From: Roseateles_B sp041905785
GTDB lineage: Bacteria; Pseudomonadota; Gammaproteobacteria; Burkholderiales; Burkholderiaceae_C
Direction of reading: 5' to 3'
DNA: 64,000 bases
Assembly (NCBI GenBank): GCA_041905785.1
Contig: JAYRKJ010000011.1
Location: 62,001-126,000, forward strand
The notes beneath the pieces were generated by a model. That model was not told the DNA's origin, did no database searches, and saw nothing but the letters and a program-made list of their open reading frames with translations. The translations under genes and the position numbers were made by a program. Position 1 is the stretch's first letter; every line of letters begins with the position of its first letter. Below are positions 52,086-62,353 of the stretch, in pieces.

Positions 52086-53408
52086 TCAGCGGCCGATGGG
52101 GAAGTATTCGAGACCCAGACCGCGCACCAGGCCGGGATCGTAGAGATTGCGGCCGTCGACGATGACGGGATGGCGCAGGGTCGTGCGCAGGGCGTCGAAG
52201 TCCGGGCTGCGGAATTCCTTCCACTCCGTGGCAATGAGCAGCGCGTCCGCCCCCTCCAGCGCCCGCATGGCGCTGGCGGCGAAGTGCAGGCCCGGCTGTG
52301 TGCCAAAAACCCGGCGCGCCTCGTCCATGGCCACGGGATCGTAGGCCACGACCTCGGCGCCGGCGGCCAGCAGGTCGGCCACCAGCACGCGGCTGGGGGC
52401 TTCGCGCATGTCATCGGTATTGGGCTTGAAGGCCAGACCCCACAGGGCGAAGCGGCGCCCGCGCAGGTCCTCGCCGAAACGGCGACGCACCTTGGCCGTC
52501 AAGACATGCTTTTGCGCTTCGTTGGCCGACTCCACGGCCTTCAGCACCTGCATCTCCAGGCCGGCCTCGACGGCAGCCGTGCGGATCAGGGCCTTGACGT
52601 CCTTGGGAAAACAGGAACCGCCATAGCCGCACCCCGGGTAGAGGAAGTCGTAGCCGATGCGCGGATCTGAACCGATGCCCCGACGCACCATCTCGATGTC
52701 AGCCCCCAGGCGCTCGGCCAGGTTGGCCAGCTCGTTCATGAAGCTGATGCGCGTGGCCAGCATGGCATTGGCTGCGTACTTGATCAGCTCGGCACTGCGC
52801 ACATCGGTCAGCACCAGGCGCTCGTGGTTGCGCTGGAATGGCGCATACAGGGCTCGCATCAGCGCGATGGCTTGTTCGTCCGAGGCGCCAACGATGATGC
52901 GGTCCGGGCGCATGAAGTCCTCGATCGCCGCCCCCTCCTTCAAGAATTCGGGGTTGGAGACCACGGCAAAGCGGAGGTCCGAACCGCGCCGCTGCAGCGC
53001 GGCCTCGATCTCCGCCTTGACCTTGTCCGCGGTGCCCACGGGCACGGTGCTCTTGTCCACCACCACGCGAAAGCCCGTCATGTGCTGGGCAATGCCGCGC
53101 GCCGCCGCCAGCACGTACTGCAGGTCGGCAGAACCGTCTTCGTCCGGCGGCGTGCCCACGGCAATGAATTGCATGGTCGCGAACTCGGCCGCGGCCCGGA
53201 CATCGGTGGTGAAGCTCAGGCGGCCCGCCGCCATATTGCGCCGCACCAGGGCCTCCAGGCCCGGCTCGTAGATGGGGATCTCGCCCTGCTGAAGGCGCGC
53301 GACCTTGGCGGCATCGGTGTCCAGACACAGCACCTGGTTGCCGACCTCGGCCAGGCAGGTGCCGCTGACCAGGCCCACATAGCCCGTGCCAATCATCGTG
53401 ACTTTCAT
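52086..53408 (-). CDS. ugd: UDP-glucose 6-dehydrogenase
   Basis: This 440-residue enzyme oxidises UDP-glucose to UDP-glucuronate in two NAD-dependent steps. It starts MKVTMIGTGYVGLVSGTCLA (Rossmann fold). The catalytic cysteine is C266 in CGYGGSCFPKD, with KEGAAIEDFMRPDRII, AELIKYAANAMLA and FALWGLAFKPNTDDMRE all typical. The product would supply a uronic acid to the exopolysaccharide. Its start overlaps the preceding glycosyltransferase stop by four bases (ATGA). Confidence 0.96.
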   Translation of the reverse strand: MKVTMIGTGYVGLVSGTCLAEVGNQVLCLDTDAAKVARLQQGEIPIYEPGLEALVRRNMAAGRLSFTTDVRAAAEFATMQFIAVGTPPDEDGSADLQYVLAAARGIAQHMTGFRVVVDKSTVPVGTADKVKAEIEAALQRRGSDLRFAVVSNPEFLKEGAAIEDFMRPDRIIVGASDEQAIALMRALYAPFQRNHERLVLTDVRSAELIKYAANAMLATRISFMNELANLAERLGADIEMVRRGIGSDPRIGYDFLYPGCGYGGSCFPKDVKALIRTAAVEAGLEMQVLKAVESANEAQKHVLTAKVRRRFGEDLRGRRFALWGLAFKPNTDDMREAPSRVLVADLLAAGAEVVAYDPVAMDEARRVFGTQPGLHFAASAMRALEGADALLIATEWKEFRSPDFDALRTTLRHPVIVDGRNLYDPGLVRGLGLEYFPIGR

Positions 53409-54634
53409 GCGGTGCTCCGTGCGCGGGACTTGGCTTCATGCGCCTCCACCAGCCGCTTGAACAGCTGGTATTGCTGCTCGCTGGTGGCGTCCCAGGAAAA
53501 GTCCTCAGCATAGCGGCGGACGGCCTCGCGCCCGGGGTGGGATTGCCACAAGGCGGCCACGGCCGCTGCGATGCCGTCGCCATCGCGCGACTGGATCAGG
53601 CGCCCTGCCGTTGCGTTCTGCACCACTTCGGGCGAGCCGCCCACCGGCGTGGCCACCGCCGGGGCACCACAGGCCATGGCTTCCAGCAGCACATTGGCCC
53701 AACCTTCGCGGCTGGAGGCCAGCACCAGCATGTCGGCCGCGCTGTACCAGCGAAGCAGCTCGGCATTGGGCAGAGCACCGGTCATGCGCACCTTGTCCTG
53801 AAGGCCGAGGCGCTGGATGGTGGCCTCGATCCGCGGGCGCTCCACGCCTTCGCCGATGATCGCGAGACGGGCTTGCGGATGCGTGGGCAAGAGCCGGGCC
53901 AGGGCCTCGACGCAGAGCTCATGCCCTTTGAGCGGCACGAGGTGGCCCACGGACACCATCAGCGGCGCCCCCTCCAGGCCCAGCTCCCGGCGCATCTGCG
54001 CCTGGTCCAGCGGGCGAAAGCGCTGCAGGTCCACGCCATTGCGGAACACGTTCAGCTTGTCGCGAGGTTCGCCCAGCGCATGCAGCTGCTCCATCAGGTC
54101 GGCACAGACGCCAATGGACGCGTCCGCCTGCCGTGCCGCGCCCTGGATCAGGCGGCGCGGCCAGGCAAAGCTTGGAAAGAGATTGAGGTCAGACCCGCGC
54201 GCGGTGATGGTCAGGGGCTTGTCGAAATAGCGGGCCAGCCATGCCGCAGCCACGCCGTCCGGGTAGTAGTAGTGGGCATCGATGAGGTCGAAATCCAGCC
54301 CTTCGCACATCCATTGCCGGATGGCCAGCGCGGATCGCAGGGCCAGCAGATGGGGCGCGACGCTCATGCCCACCTTGGGCGGCAGCGGGTAGCGCGGATA
54401 ACGCACCTCGATGCCGTTGTGCAGCGCCTGGCGCGGCGTGGCCGCCATCTTCGCCCAGGCTCCCCAGCGCGGATGCGCCGAGGGGAACCAGGGCACCGGC
54501 GCCAGCACCTTGGCCTGCACCTTGCCTGCCTTGAGCAGCTCGCGCAGGCGGGTCTCCACGAAGATGCCGTGCCCCGGCCGGCTGGGGCTGGGGTAGAGCG
54601 TGGAGAACAGCAGCGTGCGAATGGGGCGGTCCAT
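53405..54634 (-). CDS. Family 4 glycosyltransferase
   Basis: This 409-residue GT-B enzyme has FSTLYPSPSRPGHGIFVETR near the N-terminus and the GT4 C-terminal pattern: MVSVGHLVPLKGHELCVEAL, ASSREGWANVLLEAMACGAP (the E-x7-E region) and VGGSPEVVQ. It lies in the same minus-strand run and overlaps ugd by four bases. It probably adds one sugar of the exopolysaccharide repeat. Donor and linkage are unknown. Confidence 0.87.
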   Translation of the reverse strand: MDRPIRTLLFSTLYPSPSRPGHGIFVETRLRELLKAGKVQAKVLAPVPWFPSAHPRWGAWAKMAATPRQALHNGIEVRYPRYPLPPKVGMSVAPHLLALRSALAIRQWMCEGLDFDLIDAHYYYPDGVAAAWLARYFDKPLTITARGSDLNLFPSFAWPRRLIQGAARQADASIGVCADLMEQLHALGEPRDKLNVFRNGVDLQRFRPLDQAQMRRELGLEGAPLMVSVGHLVPLKGHELCVEALARLLPTHPQARLAIIGEGVERPRIEATIQRLGLQDKVRMTGALPNAELLRWYSAADMLVLASSREGWANVLLEAMACGAPAVATPVGGSPEVVQNATAGRLIQSRDGDGIAAAVAALWQSHPGREAVRRYAEDFSWDATSEQQYQLFKRLVEAHEAKSRARSTA

Positions 54635-54684
54635 GGCTTGGAGGTCGGCGGCGATAGCCCGGGAAAGTGCTTGTTTCAGGAGCC

Positions 54685-55914
54685 TCAGGCCAATGAGCGG
54701 CCCAGCAGGCGCTCATAGACCGGCACGTAATTGGCTGCACTGTTGCGCCAGTTGCGCACATCCTCGACGAAGCGCCGGCCATTGGCCTGGACGCGCCCCC
54801 AGTCGGCCGGCGCCGCCAGAACCCTCATCACGACCTTGGCCAGCGACTGGCGGTCACCGGCACTGAAGAGATGCCCGGTCTGGCCATCCTCGATCAGCTC
54901 CCTGTGGCCGCCGACATCCGACGCCACCAGCAGGCGCCCCTGAGCCATGGCTTCCAAAGGCTTGAGCGGCGTGACCAGTTCGGTCAGGCGCATGGGATGG
55001 CGAGGGAACACGAGCACATCGATCAGGTCGTAATAACGCTGAACCTGCGCATGCGGCACGCGGCCGGTGAAGACGACCTTGCCGGCCAGCCCCAGCGCCT
55101 GGCACTGGGCCTTGAGCGCGGCCTCCTGCGGCCCGCCGCCCACCAGCAGCAGGCGCACGCTGGGGTCGCACTGCAGCATCTGCGGCAGCGCCTCCAGCAG
55201 GAGGTCCAGGCCTTCGTAGGCATAGAAGGAACCGATGAATCCCAGCACCTTGGCACCCTGCAGGCCCAGCTCGGCCTGCAGGGCGGGATCGGGCCGACCG
55301 CCAGGCTCGAAGCTGGCGATGTCGACGGCATTCGGAATGACGCTGACCTTGGCTGCAGGAATGCCGCGACCCAGGATGTCGCCGCGCAGGCCCTCGCAAA
55401 TGGTGAAGACGTGGTCCACCCGCTGCATGGCGCGCGTCTCCAGGCGCCGCGTGGCCTTGTAGCGCAGGCTGCCCTCGGTGGTGGTGCCATGGTCCACGGC
55501 GGCATCCTCCCAGAAGGCCCGGATCTCATAGACCACCGGCAGCCCTGCGCGCCGGGCCGCACGCACGGCCGGCAAGGCATTGAGCACCGGCGAATGGGCA
55601 TGCAGGATGTCCGGCCTGTGTTCGCGGATCAAGGCCTCGATGCGCCGCTCCAGCGTGCGCATCAGCTGCATTTCCTTGAGCACGGGCAGCTTGCTCGCCT
55701 CAGGCATGGGCGTGCGGTAGAAGGTCCATTGATCGACACATTCCTGCAGCGCGCCATCGTGCCTGCCCGAGCTCTGCTCATGCTTGGGGCTGGTGAGGTG
55801 CAGGGTCTCCCAGCCCAGCTTGCGCTGCTCGCGCAGCAGCGAGGCGGTGCGGAAGGTGTAGCCGCTGTGCAGCGGCAGCGAGTGGTCGAGGATGTGAAGA
55901 ACGCGGACAGTCAT
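54685..55914 (-). CDS. XrtA-associated GT4 glycosyltransferase (TIGR04063-like)
   Basis: This 409-residue GT-B enzyme starts MTVRVLHILDHSLPLHSGYT and resembles the exosortase-A-associated GT4 family. The C-terminal domain has KVLGFIGSFYAYEGLDLLLE and VFPRHPMRLTELVTPLKPLE. The N-terminal YTFRTASLLREQRKLGWET and AHSPVLNALPAVRAARRAGL add support. The ATG follows the amidotransferase stop by one base, so the two are tightly coupled. The sugar is not assigned. Confidence 0.88.
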   Translation of the reverse strand: MTVRVLHILDHSLPLHSGYTFRTASLLREQRKLGWETLHLTSPKHEQSSGRHDGALQECVDQWTFYRTPMPEASKLPVLKEMQLMRTLERRIEALIREHRPDILHAHSPVLNALPAVRAARRAGLPVVYEIRAFWEDAAVDHGTTTEGSLRYKATRRLETRAMQRVDHVFTICEGLRGDILGRGIPAAKVSVIPNAVDIASFEPGGRPDPALQAELGLQGAKVLGFIGSFYAYEGLDLLLEALPQMLQCDPSVRLLLVGGGPQEAALKAQCQALGLAGKVVFTGRVPHAQVQRYYDLIDVLVFPRHPMRLTELVTPLKPLEAMAQGRLLVASDVGGHRELIEDGQTGHLFSAGDRQSLAKVVMRVLAAPADWGRVQANGRRFVEDVRNWRNSAANYVPVYERLLGRSLA

Positions 55915-55915
55915 A

Positions 55916-57919
55916 TCAAAAGGCGGACGAGGCCGCGGACGGGCCCGCGGAGGAGCCACTGGGCGCAGGGGCAAAGACCGGCGCGGCCTTGCTGGCGATG
56001 GCGGAGTCGGGCACCACGGGGTGCGGCCCGTCGACCACCACGCGCAGGAAGGCCTCGAACATGGTCAGGGACCACAGCGCCGTGCTGTGGTCCGACCGGC
56101 CCGATTGGTGCTGCTCGACCAGGTCGCGCAGGCAGTCCGGGTTGAACCAGCCGGTATCGGCCAGCCGCGGCCCCAGCACCGACGCGCGAACGCGCTGCGC
56201 GAGCGGCCCGCGGAACCAGTGGGCCAGCGGCACGGAGAAGCCCATCTTGGGCCGATACAGCACCTCGTGCGGCAGCTGGTTCTCCAGGCTCTTCTTCAGC
56301 AGGTACTTGCCCTCCTGGCCCTGCAGTTTCAGGGAGGACGGCAGCGTGGCCAGCCACTCCAGCAGCGGGTGGTCCATCAGCGGCTCGCGAACCTCCAAGG
56401 AGTGGGCCATGCTGGCGCGGTCCACCTTGGTGTTGATGTCGCCGACCAGGTAGGTCTTGGTGTCCAGGTACTGGATCAGCGCCAGCTGGTCTTCGCTGTT
56501 GGCATGGAGGGCGTGGCGATGGAAGACCTGGTCGGCGGTGTAGCCTGCCAGCGCCTGGCGCATGCCTGGGCTGAACAAGCGCGCGCGCAGCGGCGCCTTG
56601 TTCTGCGAGACCGAGTGGCAATAGGCGCTGACCGGGTCCATGGCCATGCCCTGGAACGTTGTCTTGGCCCGCAGGAAACGCGGCGCCCAGTCCAGCTTGG
56701 GATAGGCCCGCCCCAGCGCGCCGAACACGAGCTGTCCCATGCGGCCGGGCAGCATGCCTCGCAGCCCGGACTCCAGCATGTGCAGCCGGTAGCGGCGGTA
56801 GCCGCCGAAGGCCTCGTCCCCGCCGTCGCCGGACAGGGCCACGGTGACATGGCGGCGCGCCATCTCGCAGACGCGGTAGGTGGGGATGGCCGAGCTGTCG
56901 GCGTAGGGCTCGTCATAGAGCCGCGCCAGGGTGTCCACCAGGTCGAAGTCATTGCTACCGACCATGTGGCACACATGGGCCGTGCCATGGCGCTTGGCGA
57001 CCATGGCGGCGAACTCTGACTCGTTGAAGCGCGGATCGTCGAAGGCAATGGCGCAGGTGCGCACCGGCTGCTCCGACAGGCCGGCCATGGTAGCCACCAC
57101 GGCGCTGGAATCCACGCCGCCGGACAGAAAGGCGCCCAGCGGCACCTCGGCAATCATGCGCAGGCGCACCGATTCACGCAGCCGCTCCAGCAACTCGGCC
57201 TGTGCATCGGCCAGGCTGATCGGGTTGTCCAGCGTGTAGTGCAAGTCCCAATAAGGCTTGGCGGCGGGGATGGGGGCGCCACGCTGGATGCGCAGCGTGT
57301 GGGCCATTTCCAGCTTGTGGATGCCCTTGAAGATGGTGCGCGGTTCGGGCACATAGCCGAAGGCAAAGTACTCTTCCACCGCCTGCGGCTCGATGTCCCG
57401 GCGCAGCGCGGGATGCGCCAGCAGGGACTTCAGCTCGGAGCCGAAGAGCAGCAGGCCGTCGTCCATCAGCGTCCAGTACAGCGGCTTGACGCCCAGGCGG
57501 TCGCGCGCCATGAAGAGGCACTGCCGCTTCCGGTCCCAGATCACAAAGGCGAACATGCCGCGCAGCCGCTCCACGCAGCGCTCGCCCCAGCTTTCCCAGG
57601 CATGGACGATGACCTCGGTGTCGCTGCGCGTGGAAAAGTGATGGCCCAGCGCCTGCAACTCGGGGATCAGCTCCTGGTAGTTGTAGATCTCACCGTTGAA
57701 GACGATGGCAACGCTGCGGTCCTCGTTGAACAGCGGCTGCTGCCCCGTAGCGATGTCGATGATGGACAGGCGGCGGTGCCCGAAGCCCAGCCCCGGCTCC
57801 AGGTACAGGTCGCCCTCGTCCGGTCCGCGGTGGTGCTGCGAGTCGTTCATGCGCCGCAGCACACCGGCGTCGATGGCGCGCGTGTGGCGGGTGTCAAAAA
57901 TGCCGGTGATGCCGCACAT
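55916..57919 (-). CDS. XrtA-associated asparagine-synthase-like amidotransferase
   Basis: This 667-residue enzyme has an N-terminal glutaminase domain with nucleophile Cys2 (MCGITGIFDTRHTRAIDAGV) and a C-terminal synthetase domain with the ATP-pyrophosphatase loop SGGVDSS (266-272). It matches the exosortase A system amidotransferase group (TIGR03108 type). It probably amidates a sugar acid or another component of the exopolysaccharide rather than free aspartate, but the substrate is inferred from location. The C-terminal 40 residues are Ala/Ser/Pro-rich. A 164-base gap upstream contains a terminator-like hairpin for tviB. Confidence 0.9.
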   Translation of the reverse strand: MCGITGIFDTRHTRAIDAGVLRRMNDSQHHRGPDEGDLYLEPGLGFGHRRLSIIDIATGQQPLFNEDRSVAIVFNGEIYNYQELIPELQALGHHFSTRSDTEVIVHAWESWGERCVERLRGMFAFVIWDRKRQCLFMARDRLGVKPLYWTLMDDGLLLFGSELKSLLAHPALRRDIEPQAVEEYFAFGYVPEPRTIFKGIHKLEMAHTLRIQRGAPIPAAKPYWDLHYTLDNPISLADAQAELLERLRESVRLRMIAEVPLGAFLSGGVDSSAVVATMAGLSEQPVRTCAIAFDDPRFNESEFAAMVAKRHGTAHVCHMVGSNDFDLVDTLARLYDEPYADSSAIPTYRVCEMARRHVTVALSGDGGDEAFGGYRRYRLHMLESGLRGMLPGRMGQLVFGALGRAYPKLDWAPRFLRAKTTFQGMAMDPVSAYCHSVSQNKAPLRARLFSPGMRQALAGYTADQVFHRHALHANSEDQLALIQYLDTKTYLVGDINTKVDRASMAHSLEVREPLMDHPLLEWLATLPSSLKLQGQEGKYLLKKSLENQLPHEVLYRPKMGFSVPLAHWFRGPLAQRVRASVLGPRLADTGWFNPDCLRDLVEQHQSGRSDHSTALWSLTMFEAFLRVVVDGPHPVVPDSAIASKAAPVFAPAPSGSSAGPSAASSAF

Positions 57920-57969
57920 GGTCTGCCTTCATTCCGCAATGCCGTTGCCGGACCTCGACGCCTGGTCCG

Positions 57970-58000
57970 GAAACAAGCTTGCCGAGCAAGCTCGGCAAGC
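57970..58000 (-). terminator. Probable terminator after tviB
   Basis: A perfect 11-bp stem GCTTGCCGAGC/GCTCGGCAAGC with a two-base loop (57977-58000) is followed on the minus strand by TTGTTTCC. It lies about 84 bases after the tviB stop and before the amidotransferase, whose promoter must then be between 57920 and 57969 or read-through must occur. Confidence 0.7.
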
Positions 58001-58083
58001 AACTATTCATGGTCCTCGGTGGCGGCCCGTTCGCAGGGGTGGCGCCCAAGCGCGGGCGGCCCGGCGAGAGGTCGCCCCAGGGA

Positions 58084-59364
<1,281 letters not shown>

Positions 59365-59404
59365 ACAAACGCCTTTCTGTAGATTCTTGAATTATGGCCA
59401 GTCC

Positions 59405-60994
59405 TCAGCGCTGAGACTGTGACTGCAGGTAGCCCTGAATCGCGGGGGTCAGGGCCGGCAATTCGTCCGACAAGCCCGCGCTCCCCTCCTCCGTCAGCGG
59501 CGCGTAGATGAACACGGCCGCCGCGTTGTCCACACGGCCGCTCAGACGGCACCAAGCCGTCAGCAAGCGGGCGCGCACGGCAGAGTTGGTGAACGTGCCG
59601 TCCACCCAATGGGTCTGCCGCACCTGCAAGGTCTCGCGGCTGCCGGCCACATGCAGGCGTTGACGCACTTGCGCCGCTCGCCAGACGCCCGTCTTGCCAT
59701 CCGTTGCGGCGAGCGACGGGGCGCCTGCGGGCACCTCCACCCATTCGTCCTTGAACCCGGTGAGGCGGTTCTCCGAGTTCATGACCTTGCGTTCTTCGTC
59801 CTGCCCTCGATAGAACATCACCCAGACGCAAATGGAGCGCCCGCCCTTCAGGTAGCAGGATTGCTGCTCGGCATTGGCGCCGCCGTAGGCGGGCTTCCAC
59901 CCTCCGCCACCCGTACTCTCGACGCGTGCCCAGCCCTGCGCCTGCAGCGACAGCGGCGGCAAGTCCACGCTGACCGAGTTACCGGCCAGATGATCGACAT
60001 GCCTGGCCCAGCCAGCCGGGGCCGCCAGCAGCATGAAGGTCAGCGCCACCTGCAGCCAGGGCGAACGTGCCGCCTCCACCTGCGCTGGAGCGGGGGGCCG
60101 GGGCTCGACCAAGGGCGCATCCACGTAGCGAATACCCACCATGTAGAGAAGCATCATCACCAGGCCGAAGAAGACCCAGCCGTAAATGATGTGGTCCACC
60201 CCGGTGGCCAACTCGTTGCCCGACAGGTGGCCGATCATCACGATCATGTAGGCCCGCAACCAGTTGGCGATGAGCGGCACGACCAGCGACACCGCAACGA
60301 AGATGCCGCGGCGCCAGGCACTGCGATAGTTGATGTAGGCGAACAGCGTGCCAACCATGAAGGACGCGATGAGGTAGCGGATGCCGCTGCAGGCCTCCAC
60401 CACCGACCAATGGCCGCTGGGGATGACGAACTCCAGGCCCTCCCGGTACACGGGAATGCCGGTGGCACGCAAGGCAGCCACCGTGAAGTCCGCCGTGGCG
60501 TTCATCAGCACCGGCAGCAGAAACTCGCCGAAGGGGACGGCGAAAAAGCTGAAGCTGAGAGGGAAAAGCAGGCGCATCGCCACTACCCGGCCAAAGACCA
60601 GCGGCACCAGCAGCACCAGCAGGGACACGATGGCGAAGTGCTCCGCCGCATTGACATGGGCCAGGCGCACGACCAGCCAGGCCGGCAGCAACAGCAGCAT
60701 GCCCGCCAGTGCCGGCCACCAGGGTCGCGGCTGCAGCACCAGGCAGTCGAAGCGGCGGCGCCAGATCAGCCACAGTACGGCCGGAAAAATCAGATAGCCG
60801 TGGGCAAAGGTATCCGAACGGGCCCAGATGCCCACCATGGACTCGAACGATGGCCACAGCAGGCCGACTGTGGCCAGCGTGCACAGCAGCCAGGCCAGCA
60901 GTGCCAAACGCCAGCTGGCCCGCAGGCCGGCCGGCAGGCTGCGCCAGAAGCCGCGCGTGTCGTGGACCCAGTCCTGCAGCAATTCCTTCAGCAT
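59405..60994 (-). CDS. xrtA: Exosortase A fused to EpsI domain
   Basis: Exosortase A is the membrane transpeptidase proposed to recognise the C-terminal PEP-CTERM signal and sort proteins to the surface. In this 529-residue protein, residues about 25-290 carry eight or so membrane helices and the catalytic triad: C202 (VVEACSGIRYL), R247 (NWLRAYMIV) and H268 (GVDHIIYGW). Residues about 310-529 are a periplasmic EpsI (DUF3485) domain. Fused XrtA-EpsI proteins are the usual form in betaproteobacterial loci. It overlaps the upstream glycosyltransferase by 7 bases. Confidence 0.95.
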   Translation of the reverse strand: MLKELLQDWVHDTRGFWRSLPAGLRASWRLALLAWLLCTLATVGLLWPSFESMVGIWARSDTFAHGYLIFPAVLWLIWRRRFDCLVLQPRPWWPALAGMLLLLPAWLVVRLAHVNAAEHFAIVSLLVLLVPLVFGRVVAMRLLFPLSFSFFAVPFGEFLLPVLMNATADFTVAALRATGIPVYREGLEFVIPSGHWSVVEACSGIRYLIASFMVGTLFAYINYRSAWRRGIFVAVSLVVPLIANWLRAYMIVMIGHLSGNELATGVDHIIYGWVFFGLVMMLLYMVGIRYVDAPLVEPRPPAPAQVEAARSPWLQVALTFMLLAAPAGWARHVDHLAGNSVSVDLPPLSLQAQGWARVESTGGGGWKPAYGGANAEQQSCYLKGGRSICVWVMFYRGQDEERKVMNSENRLTGFKDEWVEVPAGAPSLAATDGKTGVWRAAQVRQRLHVAGSRETLQVRQTHWVDGTFTNSAVRARLLTAWCRLSGRVDNAAAVFIYAPLTEEGSAGLSDELPALTPAIQGYLQSQSQR

Positions 60995-62196
60995 GCCCCC
61001 CCCGTGGCCTGGCTCAGCGCCCCGTCGATGGACGACAGGTGCGCGTCCCAGCTGTAGTGTCCCAGCACATGGCGGCGAGCCGCCAAGCCAACACGGTGTG
61101 CCAGCTCGCGGTCATTGAGCAACAGCTCCAGCGCAGCCAAATACTCGTCGGCCGATTCCGCCTCGAACACCGCCTCACCATGGGGTGCGCCAATCACCTG
61201 CGCGCAGCCGCGCGCCGACACCACGGCCTTGCACATGGACATGGCTTCGAGCACCTTGTTCTGCACGCCTCGCGCCAAGCGCAGCGGCGCGACGACGGCA
61301 TCGGCGTGCTGCAGGTAGGGCCGCACATCCGGCACCGTGCCGGTGACCCGCACGTGCGGCCCGGCGAGGGCCTGCACGGCCTGTGTGGGGCTGCGCCCGA
61401 CGATGTGGAATTGAGCCTGCGCATGACGCTCCAGCACCGATGGCAGCACGGCCTGGGCAAACCAGGACACCGCATCCACGTTGGGCCAATAGTCCATGGC
61501 ACCGGTGAACACCAGATGCGGACCGGGGCCGGCAAAGGGGCTTGCGCTGTGTGACTGAGGCTGAAAGAACTCGCTGTCGACGCCGTTGCAAAGGGGCTGG
61601 ATCTTGTCGTCAAGTCCTGGGGCCAGCTTGAGGAACAACTGGCGCTCGGGTTCGGTCACCAGATAGCTCATATGGGCAGCACGGACGATGCGGCGCTCGT
61701 AGTCAAGCAGGGTGCGACCTTCGCGCCCATAGACCCAGGACATGGGCCAGCGACGCGCCTTGGCGTAGCCCGCCCACTTTTGCGAGTCGACATCGATCAA
61801 ATCGACCAGCATGGGCTGGGGCAGGTCGATGGCGTACTGAGCCATGGTGGACGAGAACACGACGCTGGCCGCCATATCGTGCTGCTTCACGCAGCGCTGC
61901 ACCCAAGCCGCCATGGCGGCATCGCGGTAGTAGGGCAGCCCGAGCGGTTCACCGCTGAGCAAGCCCTTCAGGCTGCGCAGCTTGCCCAGCGCTGGATTGA
62001 GCGGCAGCGCGCAGACATCCGCGCAAACGGCGCGCAGCTTGTCGAGGTACTGCCAGTCGTCGGGATCATCGACAAAGGTACCGAGAAAAACCCGGTGTGC
62101 CTTGGCCAGGTGCTTGAGCAAGTGCCAGGAGCGAACCTTGTCACCCTTGTTCGGCGGATACGGCAGGCGGTGGACGAGATACAGGATGTTGGCCAT
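60988..62196 (-). CDS. XrtA-locus glycosyltransferase (TIGR03087-like)
   Basis: This 402-residue GT4-type enzyme starts MANILYLVHRLPYPPNKGDK, which is the signature N-terminus of the PEP-CTERM/XrtA-associated sugar transferases. The C-terminal domain has HLVFTGAMDYWPNVDAVSWF and VAPLRLARGVQNKVLEAMSM. The ATG at 62196 follows the short upstream frame's stop (62198) by one base; upstream in-frame codons to 62295 are Arg-rich and unlikely. It makes part of the lipid-linked repeat. Confidence 0.92.
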   Translation of the reverse strand: MANILYLVHRLPYPPNKGDKVRSWHLLKHLAKAHRVFLGTFVDDPDDWQYLDKLRAVCADVCALPLNPALGKLRSLKGLLSGEPLGLPYYRDAAMAAWVQRCVKQHDMAASVVFSSTMAQYAIDLPQPMLVDLIDVDSQKWAGYAKARRWPMSWVYGREGRTLLDYERRIVRAAHMSYLVTEPERQLFLKLAPGLDDKIQPLCNGVDSEFFQPQSHSASPFAGPGPHLVFTGAMDYWPNVDAVSWFAQAVLPSVLERHAQAQFHIVGRSPTQAVQALAGPHVRVTGTVPDVRPYLQHADAVVAPLRLARGVQNKVLEAMSMCKAVVSARGCAQVIGAPHGEAVFEAESADEYLAALELLLNDRELAHRVGLAARRHVLGHYSWDAHLSSIDGALSQATGGAC

Positions 62197-62197
62197 C

Positions 62198-62353
62198 TCA
62201 GGCCCCCGCCGAGACGGCAGCCGGCGCGACCGTCGATGGCGCCGCCCAGCCTTCGGCTTGAAACCCCACAGGGCCACCAGGCACTGGCTGCGCAAGCCCT
62301 TCCCAGACCTGGACCATGGGCACCAGGCCTTGGATTACCAACTCGAATGACAT
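62198..62353 (-). CDS. 51-residue frame in the usual FemAB position
   Basis: This frame begins MSFELVIQGLVPMVQVWEGL and is too short for any enzyme. It lies exactly between the deacetylase stop (its ATG directly follows it) and the glycosyltransferase ATG, leaving no gap. In many XrtA loci a FemAB-like gene of about 1 kb occupies this place. The frame may be a small coupled gene or the remnant of an internal deletion. The Gly/Pro/Ala-rich second half looks like remnant or random sequence. I do not recognise any family. Confidence 0.35.
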   Translation of the reverse strand: MSFELVIQGLVPMVQVWEGLAQPVPGGPVGFQAEGWAAPSTVAPAAVSAGA

